From: an uncultured Bacteroidia bacterium
GTDB lineage: Bacteria > Bacteroidota > Bacteroidia > Bacteroidales > UBA932
Assembly: GCA_902762435.1 (NCBI GenBank)
Contig: CACWOH010000018.1
Location: 1 to 36,104, forward strand
DNA length: 36,104 bases
Direction: 5' to 3'
The notes under the pieces: model-generated
The model's database searches: none
Told to the model about the DNA's origin: nothing
The model's input: only the letters and a program-made list of their open reading frames with translations
Program-made: the position numbers and the translations under genes
In this document: positions 1-7,734 of the stretch, one piece after another
Layout: every line of letters begins with the position of its first letter
How positions within the stretch are numbered: the first letter of the stretch is position 1

Positions 1-1
1 G

Positions 2-1225
2 TTCGAGATGACGCCCAAGGCCGAGATCAAGGCGCGGTGGATCGGCCGTACCGTCATCAATTCCGACTACCGCCTGGACTATGACCAGGCGCAGCGGATT
101 ATAGAATCCGCCCCCGCAGTGGAGGCGGCAGTCGGTGATGAAAACCGTAGCCACCCTCGGCTCCGTAAGAGGGAGGGGCCCGCTGACGAAGTCAGTGGGA
201 GGGGTCCGGCGCAGCCGGACGTTTTCAGCACCGAGCTGCCGCGCAACGAAGGGCAGGCGGATCCGATGCTGGCCGAGGCGGTCCGGACGCTGAACCGGCT
301 GGCGGGAATCCTGAAGGAGAACGAGCGGAAGAACGGGGCGATCGATTTCGACCGGCCGGAAATGAAGGTCGAGGTGGACGAGAAGGGAAAACCGCTGCGC
401 GTGTACCAGAAGATCTCGAAAGAAGCCAACTGGCTCATCGAGGAATTCATGCTGCTCGCAAACCGCACGGTCGCGGAGTACGTGGCCACGGGCGGCCAGA
501 TGAACGGCGTGATCCACGGCGAACCCAACGAGCTGAAACTCGAGAACTTCTACACCTTCGCCAAGGGCTTCGGCTACCGGATCCCGACCGAGGCGCCCAC
601 CGGCGGGCGTGCGGCGGCGAAATCGCTGACCACCCTGCTGGACGCTGCCAAGGGCAAACCGGAGTCCGCCGCGATGGAAAACCTCGCCCTGCGGGCGATG
701 GCCAAGGCCTGCTACAGCACCGACAACATCGGCCACTACGGCCTGGCGTTCAAGTTCTACACGCACTTCACCTCGCCGATCCGCCGCTACCCGGACCTGA
801 TGGTCCACCGCCTGCTCGCCCTGTACCTGGACGGCGCGGAGAGCCGCAAGAAAGACAAGTTCGAGGAAGAGTGCCGCTACGCCTCCGAGCGGGAGCTCGT
901 GGCGGCGGATGCCGAGCGCACCTCCATCAAATACAAGCTGGTCGAGTTCATGATGGACAAAATCGGCCAGGAATTCGACGGCCACGTGTCCGGCATCACC
1001 GAATGGGGGATGTATGTGGAAATCGAACCCACGAAGATCGAAGGCATGGTGTCGCTGCGCGACATCCGCTCCGACTTCTTCGAGTTCGACGAGCCGCGCT
1101 ACCGCCTGGTGGGCAAGCGCAGCCACAAGATCTTCCGCCTGGGCGACGCGGTGCGCATCCGCGTGCTCAACGCCAATCTCGAACAGCGCATCCTGGATTA
1201 CGAACTCATTGAAAATCAACAATAA
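2..1225 (+). CDS. rnr: Ribonuclease R, 3' part (5' end outside window)
   Basis: This is a 3'-5' exoribonuclease of the RNB family that degrades structured RNA in the cytoplasm. The frame is already open at base 2, so the ATG at 8 is internal and the cold-shock domains and the catalytic Asp cluster lie upstream of the window. Visible are the second half of the RNB domain, including SPIRRYPDLMVHRLL (about 780-830), and a C-terminal S1 RNA-binding domain (about 960-1215; GMYVEIEPTKIEGMV). The linker that normally joins the EEAQ-like helix (here DQAQRIIE) to the LNRLA helix is lengthened by about 40 residues. These are largely encoded by the palindromic repeat at 139-227. The frame stays open and the downstream motifs are intact, so the gene looks functional. 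The family call is certain; tolerance of the insert is inferred. Confidence 0.95.
   Translation, partial: FEMTPKAEIKARWIGRTVINSDYRLDYDQAQRIIESAPAVEAAVGDENRSHPRLRKREGPADEVSGRGPAQPDVFSTELPRNEGQADPMLAEAVRTLNRLAGILKENERKNGAIDFDRPEMKVEVDEKGKPLRVYQKISKEANWLIEEFMLLANRTVAEYVATGGQMNGVIHGEPNELKLENFYTFAKGFGYRIPTEAPTGGRAAAKSLTTLLDAAKGKPESAAMENLALRAMAKACYSTDNIGHYGLAFKFYTHFTSPIRRYPDLMVHRLLALYLDGAESRKKDKFEEECRYASERELVAADAERTSIKYKLVEFMMDKIGQEFDGHVSGITEWGMYVEIEPTKIEGMVSLRDIRSDFFEFDEPRYRLVGKRSHKIFRLGDAVRIRVLNANLEQRILDYELIENQQ
139..227 (+). repeat. Palindromic repeat element inserted in frame in rnr (family A)
   Basis: The element starts with tgaaaaccgtagcc and ends with ggacgttttca, so its outer ends form an imperfect inverted repeat (TGAAAAC/GTTTTCA). 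Inside are two hairpins: CTGAC-gaa-GTCAG near 184-196 and GTCCGGC-gca-GCCGGAC at 205-220. A related sequence sharing the first 14 bases and later blocks occurs at 36033-36104, so this is a dispersed repeat and not ordinary coding DNA. It is translated as part of RNase R, giving a basic Gly/Pro/Arg-rich stretch (visible residues about 46-76) absent from typical RNase R. Element borders are estimated from the terminal inverted repeat. Confidence 0.75.
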
Positions 1226-1237
1226 CCCCACTGGCAT

Positions 1238-1483
1238 ATGGCTAATTCCAATTCATTCTTCACATTCCTGGCCGGCGCCATCACCGGTGCTGCGCTGCTG
1301 ATCCTCGCCAATACCGACAAGGGCGTGGAGGTCATGGAAGACATCAAGGAGAAAGGTTCGGAGGCTCTCAACGACGGCCGTGCCGCCGTCCTGAACGGCC
1401 TGGACAAACTCGAAGACGCCCTCAAGAAAAAACGGGCTGAACAGCAAGCCGCGGCGGACGCTGAGGAAGAGGAGGCCGAGTAA
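1238..1483 (+). CDS. YtxH-like small membrane protein
   Basis: This is an 81-residue protein with one hydrophobic N-terminal segment (about 7-24, FFTFLAGAITGAALLILA) followed by a charged helical tail ending in a Glu-rich run. This resembles the YtxH family: short proteins with one membrane anchor and a coiled-coil-like tail, often linked to envelope or general stress. It starts 12 nt after rnr and is followed after one base by the holin-like gene, so the three small genes are probably one transcript. The biochemical function of YtxH proteins is not established. Confidence 0.7.
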   Translation: MANSNSFFTFLAGAITGAALLILANTDKGVEVMEDIKEKGSEALNDGRAAVLNGLDKLEDALKKKRAEQQAAADAEEEEAE

Positions 1484-1484
1484 T

Positions 1485-1841
1485 ATGGCTAAGGAGAATT
1501 CCGCATTGGGCGTACTTGCGGGTGAGACCCGGGACTACGTCAACCTCGCCATCGACGAAGTCAAGCTCAAGACCACCCGCGGGCTCTCGACCGCCCTCGG
1601 GCAGATCCTCTCCTGGTTGATCATCATCGCGGTCCTGTCCCTCGTGCTCGGGCTGCTCTCCCTCGCCCTGCTCCAGTGGATCAACGGGCTGGTAGGCTCT
1701 CCCTGGGGAACGCTTATCGTCGCCGCCGTCTTCGGCCTGGCGCTTCTCATCCTGTTCCTGAACCGGCAGAAGCTGTTCCGCGACATGTTCGTCAAGTTAT
1801 TTATCGACGTATTCTACGACACCGACGACGATGAGCAGTAA
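1485..1841 (+). CDS. Phage_holin_3_6-like (holin superfamily III) membrane protein
   Basis: This 118-residue protein has an amphipathic N-terminal region (about 1-40, rich in Lys and Glu), two strong transmembrane segments (about 42-66, LSWLIIIAVLSLVLGLLSLALLQ split by a turn, and 74-92), and a short C-terminal tail ending in acidic residues. The layout fits the Phage_holin_3_6 family of small chromosomal membrane proteins. Despite the name, these usually occur outside prophages, next to YtxH-type and similar small genes, as here. No phage genes are present nearby. The ATG of the next gene overlaps its last 11 bases, suggesting translational coupling. Confidence 0.65.
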   Translation: MAKENSALGVLAGETRDYVNLAIDEVKLKTTRGLSTALGQILSWLIIIAVLSLVLGLLSLALLQWINGLVGSPWGTLIVAAVFGLALLILFLNRQKLFRDMFVKLFIDVFYDTDDDEQ

Positions 1842-2214
1842 ATTCGGAAAGATCAAGACGGCCGACGAACTGGAAAAAGCCATCATCGCCGTCAAGGCCG
1901 GCCAGAAGGCGCTCGGCACGGGCATCAGCAAGGATGCACGGCACCTGATGGACTCCATGAAGCCCTCCAACATCATCAGCAACTTCGTGCCCGCCACCAC
2001 CCTGAGCGACGCCGGCATCGGACTGATACACGGCATCAAAAAACTCTTCACCGCCCCGGACAAGTCCGGCAAGGCGAAGAAGAACCGGAAGAAAGCGGCC
2101 CCGGAAGAGGCTGTACCGCCCGAAGAAACCGTCGAAACCGCCGCCGAGGCTGCGGAGCAGGCCGCTGAGCCGGAGCCGGCAGCGGAAACGGAATCAGAAA
2201 CTCAGGCCGACTGA
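1831..2214 (+). CDS. Small charged protein of unknown function, third gene of the YtxH/holin cluster
   Basis: I do not recognise a family. The 127-residue protein has a Lys-rich start (MSSKFGKIKTADELEKAI), a central, mildly hydrophobic region (about 45-72, SNIISNFVPATTLSDAGIGLIHGIKKLF), then a low-complexity tail (about 75-127) that turns from Lys-rich to Ala/Glu/Pro-rich and is probably disordered. The start overlaps the end of the holin-like gene by 11 bases, and its stop overlaps the end of the convergent DUF3667 gene by 13 bases. By position it probably works with the two preceding small envelope proteins. Confidence 0.6.
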   Translation: MSSKFGKIKTADELEKAIIAVKAGQKALGTGISKDARHLMDSMKPSNIISNFVPATTLSDAGIGLIHGIKKLFTAPDKSGKAKKNRKKAAPEEAVPPEETVETAAEAAEQAAEPEPAAETESETQAD

Positions 2215-3032
2215 TCCGTTCGGCCGGTCTTTTTCCCGACCAGGTAGCCCAGGGCGAGGGTCCCGGCGATGAAGACCACCAGGATGGAAACGGTCGCGAT
2301 CTGCATCCCGACCGGATAAGACTCTGTGCCGGCATGGCCGAAGATGGCCATGACCAGCCAGAGCAGGAATACCACGAAGAGCAAACCGTCCAGCAGGACC
2401 AGCGCCGTGCGCCACAGGGTCCCCCATACGCCATAGCCGAAAAACTGCCGGTAGGCGATGAAGTAGTAAACGGGGATGAGCCAATACAGCCAAGGGGAAA
2501 CCCCGGCTCCGAATGCGCTGAAAATCAGCACCAGCGAGCTCATGAAGAGCTGGAGGAAAATGCCTTCGGGCCAGGTATGGCGGTTGTGGCGGGGCGAAAA
2601 GCGGAACAGGATCCAGGTGGGGAAGATCAGAAAAAGCGTCTGGATCAGCATGCCCCAGCCCAGGTTGTTCATCAGCCAGGTGACGGCTTTGGCCAGCACC
2701 TTGAACCGGCCCGCTTCCGGATAGGCGTCACCGCCGAGGCTGACCCCGGCCAGTTTCAGGATCAGCGAAACCACCACGGCCACCAGAAGCAGCAGGCTGA
2801 CCGGCGAAACACATACTTTCCGCCGGCCACCCGTATAATCGCTGATCAAATGTCCGGGACGCCACAGGAGATTGGCGATGGACGGCAACGCAGAATCAGC
2901 GTTGACGCCGAGTTTTTTCACCTCCTCCCAGACTGACCCCCAGTTCACACGTCCGACCGAGGATTTCTGCCCGCAAGCGGGACAGAAATCCCCTTCGAAC
3001 TCCTTCTGGCAGTTGTGGCAGACGTGTTTCAA
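2202..3032 (-). CDS. DUF3667 family membrane protein with N-terminal zinc ribbon
   Basis: This 276-residue protein begins with a zinc ribbon formed by C5, C8, C17 and C20 (CHNC and CPAC), followed by a conserved soluble stretch and about five hydrophobic segments (roughly 78-105, 120-147, 163-195, 205-232, 240-266). This is the layout of DUF3667 proteins, which are common in Bacteroidetes and of unknown function. The only sensible start is a TTG at 3032, seven bases after the gpmI stop. An in-frame stop lies just upstream and no ATG fits, and starting there puts the zinc ribbon where the family has it. It is the last gene of the operon that contains gpmI. Confidence 0.8.
   Translation of the reverse strand: MKHVCHNCQKEFEGDFCPACGQKSSVGRVNWGSVWEEVKKLGVNADSALPSIANLLWRPGHLISDYTGGRRKVCVSPVSLLLLVAVVVSLILKLAGVSLGGDAYPEAGRFKVLAKAVTWLMNNLGWGMLIQTLFLIFPTWILFRFSPRHNRHTWPEGIFLQLFMSSLVLIFSAFGAGVSPWLYWLIPVYYFIAYRQFFGYGVWGTLWRTALVLLDGLLFVVFLLWLVMAIFGHAGTESYPVGMQIATVSILVVFIAGTLALGYLVGKKTGRTDQSA
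2205..2234 (+). terminator. Rho-independent terminator over convergent gene ends
   Basis: GGCCGA (2205-2210) and TCGGCC (2220-2225) form a perfect 6-bp stem around a 9-nt loop, followed by TCTTTTT at 2228-2234. It sits on the stop codon of the small-gene cluster and inside the 3' end of the convergent DUF3667 gene, so it would end the plus-strand transcript. Confidence 0.5.
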
Positions 3033-3039
3033 CTTACTC

Positions 3040-4560
3040 TCAGATCAGCGGTTCGGCGGTCATCGCGGCCGGCTGCGGAATACCCATCAGTTTCAAGATG
3101 GTGGGCGCCACGTTGCACAGGGCGCCGTCCTTCACCTCCTTCACGGCGTCGCCCGCGTTCATCACAACGAACTGGACCGTGTTCAGGGAGTGCGCCGTAT
3201 TCGGCGTACCGTCCGGATTCACCTCGTAGTCGGCGTTGCCGTGGTCCGCGGTCAGCAGCACCACGTAATCGTGCGCGATGGCGGCTTCCACCACTTTGCC
3301 CACCAGTTTGTCGATGCATTCGACCGTCTTGGTCACGGCCGTATAAACGCCCGTGTGGCCCACCATGTCGCCGTTGGCGAAGTTCAGGATGATCAGGTCC
3401 TCCACCTCCGAGTTGATCTTGTCGATCAGCTTCTCGGCCACCTCGGGGGCGCTCATCTGCGGCAGCAGGTCGTAGGTGGGCACCTTCGGGGAGTTCACCA
3501 GGATGCGGTCTTCGTTCTCGAACTGCAGCTCGCGGCCGCCGTTGAAGAAGAAGGTCACGTGGGCGTATTTCTCCGTCTCGGCAATGCGCAGCTGGCGCTT
3601 GCCGGCCTTGGAGACCGTCTCGCCCAGGGTGTCGTTCACCAGTTCCTTGTCGAACAGGATATGCACGCCGGTGAAGGAGGCGTCGTAGGGCGTGAGGCAG
3701 CAGTAGTAGAGCGGCAGCGTGTGCATCCCCTCTTCCGGCATATCCTTCTGCGTGAGCACGGTGGTGAGCTCGCGCGCACGGTCGTTGCGGAAGTTGTAGA
3801 AGATGATGGCGTCGCCTTCCTCGATCTTGGCGAGGGGCTGCCCGTCCTTCGTGATCACGATCGGCTTGACGAACTCGTCGGTCACGTCGGCGTCGTAGGA
3901 CGCCTGGATACCGTCGATGGCGGAGGTGAACGCCGCGCCCTTGCCCTCGACCAGCAGGTCATAGGCCTCTTTCACGCGGTTCCAGCGCTTGTCGCGGTCC
4001 ATCGCGTAGAAGCGGCCGCACACCGAAGCGATCCTGCCGGTGGTCTCGGCCATCTTCTGCTCCAGCTCCTCGAGGAAGCCCTTGCCGCTGTGCGGGTCGG
4101 TGTCGCGGCCGTCCATGAAGGCGTGGACATAGACCTGCTCCAGGCCGTACTCGCTCGCAACGCGCAGGAACTCATAGACATGGTCCAGGGAGGAGTGTAC
4201 GCCGCCGTGGGAGGTGAGGCCCATCAGGTGGAGCTTCTTGCCGGAGGTCTTGACATAGTCGAAGACCCCCTTGATCTCGGCATTGTCGAGGAATTTGTGG
4301 TCGCGGACCGCCATGTTGATCTTGACCAGGTCCTGATAGACCACGCGGCCGGCGCCGAGGTTCATGTGACCGACCTCGGAGTTGCCCATCTGCCCGTCCG
4401 GCAGGCCGACGTACTCGCCGCAGGCCTGCAGGTGGCCGTAAGGATATTTCGCACGCAGGCCGTCGATCACCGGCGTACCCTGCGCCCAGATAGCGTTGGA
4501 ATAATCGTGTCTGCCCTCGCCCCAACCGTCGAGGATCATCAGAAGTACTTTTCTATTCAT
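3040..4560 (-). CDS. gpmI: 2,3-bisphosphoglycerate-independent phosphoglycerate mutase
   Basis: This enzyme interconverts 3- and 2-phosphoglycerate in glycolysis and gluconeogenesis with two metal ions and a phosphoserine intermediate. The 506-residue length is normal. The N-terminal metal-binding motif is MILDGWG (D11), the catalytic serine is S61 in MGNSEVGH, the substrate-binding region carries [11 protein letters not shown], and the C-terminal metal site includes [12 protein letters not shown] and TADHGNAD. It starts 13 nt after the M3 peptidase stop and is followed by the DUF3667 gene after 7 nt, so it is in the middle of a four-gene operon whose other products are not glycolytic. Confidence 0.98.
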   Translation of the reverse strand: MNRKVLLMILDGWGEGRHDYSNAIWAQGTPVIDGLRAKYPYGHLQACGEYVGLPDGQMGNSEVGHMNLGAGRVVYQDLVKINMAVRDHKFLDNAEIKGVFDYVKTSGKKLHLMGLTSHGGVHSSLDHVYEFLRVASEYGLEQVYVHAFMDGRDTDPHSGKGFLEELEQKMAETTGRIASVCGRFYAMDRDKRWNRVKEAYDLLVEGKGAAFTSAIDGIQASYDADVTDEFVKPIVITKDGQPLAKIEEGDAIIFYNFRNDRARELTTVLTQKDMPEEGMHTLPLYYCCLTPYDASFTGVHILFDKELVNDTLGETVSKAGKRQLRIAETEKYAHVTFFFNGGRELQFENEDRILVNSPKVPTYDLLPQMSAPEVAEKLIDKINSEVEDLIILNFANGDMVGHTGVYTAVTKTVECIDKLVGKVVEAAIAHDYVVLLTADHGNADYEVNPDGTPNTAHSLNTVQFVVMNAGDAVKEVKDGALCNVAPTILKLMGIPQPAAMTAEPLI

Positions 4561-4573
4561 GTTCTTGAAGGTT

Positions 4574-6574
4574 TTATTCAGTTAAACCGCGGGCGCGGAG
4601 CATCGCGGAAGAGTCGGGCTCGCGGCCGGCGAAGTTCTTGTAAAGCGTCATCGGTTCCTCGCTGCCGCCCTTCTCCAGGAAGGTCTCCTTGAACTTCTTC
4701 GCCAGGTTCAGGTCGTACGGACCGTCCGGGGAGGCGGCGAAGATGCTGAAGGCGTCCTTGTCCAGGACCTCGGACCAGAGGTAGCCATAATAGCCGGCGG
4801 CATAGCCGCTGGAGAAGATATGGTTGAAATAGGTCGAGCGGTAACGGTAGGTAATTTCGGGGATCAGGCCGATCTCCTCGGCGATCTGCTGCTCGAAGGC
4901 GTCGATATCGACACCCTTGGTGCTCTCCAGTTCATGCCAGCGCATATCGAGGATCGAGGCCGCGCAGAGCTCGGCGGTCATGAATCCCTGGTTGAACTTC
5001 TTGGCATTCAGGATCTTCTGGACGAGTTCCTCCGGGATGGGCTCGCCGGCGGCATTCTTGGCATACTGGGCGAGCAGCGAAGGCTGGAAGGCCCAGTTCT
5101 CGTTGAACTGCGAGAACATCTCCACGAAGTCGCGCGTGACGCTGGTACCGCTCACGGAAGGATAGCGGCACTGGGTGAGCAGGCCGTGCAGGGCGTGGCC
5201 GAACTCGTGGAAGGCCGTCTCCACTTCGTCGATGGACAGGTAATCGTCGGAGAAATTGCAGACGTTCACGATGATCGGGCGGACTTCCTTGCCGTCGGCG
5301 TCGAAATACTGGTCGCGGATGTTGTTCATCCAGGCGCCGCCGCGCTTGCTCGGGCGGGGCTTGTAGTCGGTGGTGAAGATGCCCAGCAGGGAGCCGTCCG
5401 CAGCCGTCACCTTGTAGGTGCGCACCTCGGGGTTGTACACGGGCACGCCTTCGAGTTCCTCGAAGTTCACGCCGTAGAGGATATGGGCGTTGGTGAAGAC
5501 GCCTTTACGCACGCTGTCGATCTGGAAATAGGGCTTGGTGAGCTCCTCGTCCAGGTCGAATTTCGCCTTGCGGACCTTCTCCGCGTAGTACCACCAGTCC
5601 CAGGGTTCGATCTTGGAGCCGGCCGGAAGCTTGCCTGCCTTGACTTCGGCGTCCATCACGGCCTGCATGTCGGCGAGTTCCTCCTTCGCCTTCGCGACGG
5701 CGGCCTTCATGATGCCGTCCAGGAACGCATCCACCGTCTGCGGGTCGCCCGCCATCTTGTTGGCGAGGATGTAGGAGGCGGCGTTCGGATAGCCCAGGAT
5801 CTTCGCCTTCTCGGCGCGCAAGTCCAGCACCTCCAGCAGGAGCTGGCGGTTGTCGAACTCGTTGCCGCGGTGGCCGCGGGAGGTGTAGGCTTCGTTGTAC
5901 TGGCGGCGCAGTTCGCGGTCTTCGGTGGTGGTCATCTTGTCCGGATAGGCGGCCACGCTGAAGCCGAACTTCTCCAGGAAGTCGTTGGACTCGGCGAGGA
6001 TGTTGTTGCCGATCTTCTGCGTCTTGGCGGCGATGTCGGCGTTGATCTGACGCAGGCGCGCCTGCTGCTCCTCGGGCAGGCCGATCCCCTCGCGCTCGAA
6101 GCTCTCGTAGGTCTTCTTCAGGACCATCTGCTGCTCGCGCGTGAGACCGCTCTGGTCGGCGTTGTATACGGCGGCGACGCGGTTGTAGAGCGCCTTGTTG
6201 AAGGAAATGTTGTTGCTGTGCTCGCTCATCAGGGGGATGGCTTCCTCCTCGACGGCGGCGAGGGCGTCGGTGCGGTCGGTCTCGGTGACGTTGTAGAACA
6301 CGCCGGACACCCGGGCAAGCAGGCGGCCGGAGAGCTCCAGCGCCGCGATGGTGTTCTCGAAGGAGGGGGCGTCGGGGTTCGCGGTGATCGCCTCGATCTC
6401 GGCGGTCTGCTCCTCGATGCCGGCCTTGATGGCCGGGATATAGTCTTCGGGAAGGATCTTCTCATACGGAGGGATGCCGTAAGGCGTGTCCCACTCGGCG
6501 AAGAACGGATTCGTTCGTTTTTGGCAGGCTGTCATGGCAAGGATGATGGCTGCAAGGGTAAGTACTCTTTTCAT
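4574..6574 (-). CDS. M3 family zinc metallopeptidase, peptidyl-dipeptidase Dcp-like lipoprotein
   Basis: The 666-residue enzyme carries the thermolysin-type zinc motif HEFGH (456-460) with the third ligand probably E485 in RDFVEMFSQ, as in M3 peptidases (thimet oligopeptidase, Dcp, oligopeptidase A). Sequence near the active site ([19 protein letters not shown]) is closest to Dcp, which removes C-terminal dipeptides from short peptides. The N-terminus ([17 protein letters not shown]) is a lipoprotein signal with the lipid-modified Cys at 17, so the enzyme is anchored in the envelope, where it would trim imported peptides. Its ATG directly abuts the stop of the upstream EEP-fold gene. The exact cleavage mode is inferred from family. 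Confidence 0.93.
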   Translation of the reverse strand: MKRVLTLAAIILAMTACQKRTNPFFAEWDTPYGIPPYEKILPEDYIPAIKAGIEEQTAEIEAITANPDAPSFENTIAALELSGRLLARVSGVFYNVTETDRTDALAAVEEEAIPLMSEHSNNISFNKALYNRVAAVYNADQSGLTREQQMVLKKTYESFEREGIGLPEEQQARLRQINADIAAKTQKIGNNILAESNDFLEKFGFSVAAYPDKMTTTEDRELRRQYNEAYTSRGHRGNEFDNRQLLLEVLDLRAEKAKILGYPNAASYILANKMAGDPQTVDAFLDGIMKAAVAKAKEELADMQAVMDAEVKAGKLPAGSKIEPWDWWYYAEKVRKAKFDLDEELTKPYFQIDSVRKGVFTNAHILYGVNFEELEGVPVYNPEVRTYKVTAADGSLLGIFTTDYKPRPSKRGGAWMNNIRDQYFDADGKEVRPIIVNVCNFSDDYLSIDEVETAFHEFGHALHGLLTQCRYPSVSGTSVTRDFVEMFSQFNENWAFQPSLLAQYAKNAAGEPIPEELVQKILNAKKFNQGFMTAELCAASILDMRWHELESTKGVDIDAFEQQIAEEIGLIPEITYRYRSTYFNHIFSSGYAAGYYGYLWSEVLDKDAFSIFAASPDGPYDLNLAKKFKETFLEKGGSEEPMTLYKNFAGREPDSSAMLRARGLTE

Positions 6575-7639
6575 TTATTGTTGACTGATAATAATATACG
6601 TAGGGTAATGGTCGGAATAGCCGTTCAGGAACTGTCCGCCGGAAAGCGTGCGGAGCGGCGTGCCGGCGAAGCGCCCTTCCTGCTGCGTCAGGAACGGCGG
6701 GTCGAAGACGTAGCCGTAGTGGAAGGCGTCGCTGCGGCAGATCCCGTAGCCTTCCGCCGGAGCGGCGAGGGCCCTGTTCACGAGGATGATGTCGTAGATG
6801 CTCCATTCGCCGTGGTATTCCTGCGAGCCGAAACCGTCCTTGTGCATGCGCAGGAACGGGGAGAAGAAGTCTCCCTCCCCCACGTCCTCGATGCGCTCGC
6901 GGCCGTGCAGGTACACGGACATGCTCCTGTCTTCCGGATTGTCGTTCATGTCGCCCATCACCACGAGCTTGATGCCGGGATGGCGGCTTTCCTGCCGCAT
7001 CGCGTCGTTGTAGACGATCTCCGCGCCGCGGCAGCGGAGGTCCTCTCCTTTGTCGCCCGAGCGCGAAGGCAGGTGCGCGACGTAGAAGCCGAACATCTCG
7101 CCGCCCAGCCGGCCGCGGACGAACAGGACGTCGCGCGTCTTGAAGGAGCGCTGCTCCTGCGGCGTCTTCTCGAACACGATGTCGCTGTCGAAATCGAACG
7201 GCAGGGCGTACGACTCCAGCAGCTCGAAATCCGCCGGACGGTAGAGCAGCGCGCAGTCGATGCCGCGCACGTCGGGGCTCTCGTAATGCACGAAACGGTA
7301 GCCGGCGGCGGCGATCTCCTCCCGGGCGGTCAGGTCCTCCAGCACGCGGTCGTTCTCCACCTCGGCGAGGCCGAGCACGGCATGCCAGCGGCCGTTCTTC
7401 TCCGACATCGCCCGGATCACGGAAGCGAGGTTGGCGAGTTTCTTCCCGTATTTGTCGCCGGTCCAGTTGTTCTCCCCGTCCGGGAGGAAAGGCTGGTCGC
7501 TCTTCCCCCGGTCGTGTTCGGTGTCGAAGAGATTCTCCACGTTGTAGAAGCCGATGACATAAGCGTCTTCCGGCACCCGGGCGGTGCAGGAAAGCAGCAG
7601 GAGTGCCAGGAAAAAGCCGAAGAACCGTCTGATTTTCAT
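6575..7639 (-). CDS. Endonuclease/exonuclease/phosphatase (EEP) family lipoprotein
   Basis: This protein has the EEP fold: FYNVENLFDT near residue 31, the Mg-binding Glu in LGLAEVEN (E93), VMGDMNDNP in the middle, and YSDHYP close to the C-terminus. Members hydrolyse phosphodiester or phosphomonoester bonds; the substrate here is unknown. The frame extends upstream to 7720, but the start at 7639 is preferred because it gives a lipoprotein signal (MKIRRFFGFFLALLLLSC, Cys at 18) and is preceded by an A-rich AAAAGG leader. The chosen product has 354 residues. An extracellular nuclease or phosphatase role is plausible but unproven. It is first in the operon with the M3 peptidase, gpmI and DUF3667. 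Confidence 0.85.
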   Translation of the reverse strand: MKIRRFFGFFLALLLLSCTARVPEDAYVIGFYNVENLFDTEHDRGKSDQPFLPDGENNWTGDKYGKKLANLASVIRAMSEKNGRWHAVLGLAEVENDRVLEDLTAREEIAAAGYRFVHYESPDVRGIDCALLYRPADFELLESYALPFDFDSDIVFEKTPQEQRSFKTRDVLFVRGRLGGEMFGFYVAHLPSRSGDKGEDLRCRGAEIVYNDAMRQESRHPGIKLVVMGDMNDNPEDRSMSVYLHGRERIEDVGEGDFFSPFLRMHKDGFGSQEYHGEWSIYDIILVNRALAAPAEGYGICRSDAFHYGYVFDPPFLTQQEGRFAGTPLRTLSGGQFLNGYSDHYPTYIIISQQ

Positions 7640-7657
7640 ACCTTTTAAAAAATCTTG

Positions 7658-7665
7658 TAAATATA
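7658..7665 (-). promoter_or_regulatory. Possible -7 promoter element for the EEP-M3-gpmI operon
   Basis: On the minus strand the sequence reads TATATTTA, one base off the Bacteroidetes -7 consensus TAnnTTTG, 18 nt before the chosen ATG. There is no clear TTTG at the right spacing; only a T-rich tract is present there. Confidence 0.35.
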
Positions 7666-7678
7666 CGCTTTTCCAAGC

Positions 7679-7714
7679 AAAAAGAAAAGGCGCCGGCCCT
7701 GGACGGACCGGCGC
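7679..7714 (-). terminator. Rho-independent terminator after the BACON lipoprotein gene
   Basis: GCGCCGG (7690-7696) pairs with CCGGCGC (7708-7714), a 7-bp GC-only stem with an 11-nt loop. On the minus strand it is followed by CCTTTTCTTTTT. It lies 20 nt past the stop of the BACON/OB gene and separates that operon from the EEP operon. Confidence 0.85.
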
Positions 7715-7734
7715 ATTCAAAAAGCAGATAAATA

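Noticed and set aside
2-1225. rnr as a pseudogene disrupted by the repeat
   Set aside because: The frame is open across the insertion and all downstream RNB and S1 motifs are intact.
1485-1841. Prophage remnant suggested by the holin-like gene
   Set aside because: No other phage gene, integrase or attachment site is nearby; this family is common in chromosomal stress-type clusters.
4820-7648. Very long antisense frame opposite the M3 peptidase and EEP genes
   Set aside because: It arises from GC-rich third codon positions of the real genes; it is Val/His/Gly-rich without domains and lies opposite two clear enzymes. The same holds for 9360-12644, 16065-18824, 19508-22057, 22018-25008, 26959-29124 and 30310-31875.
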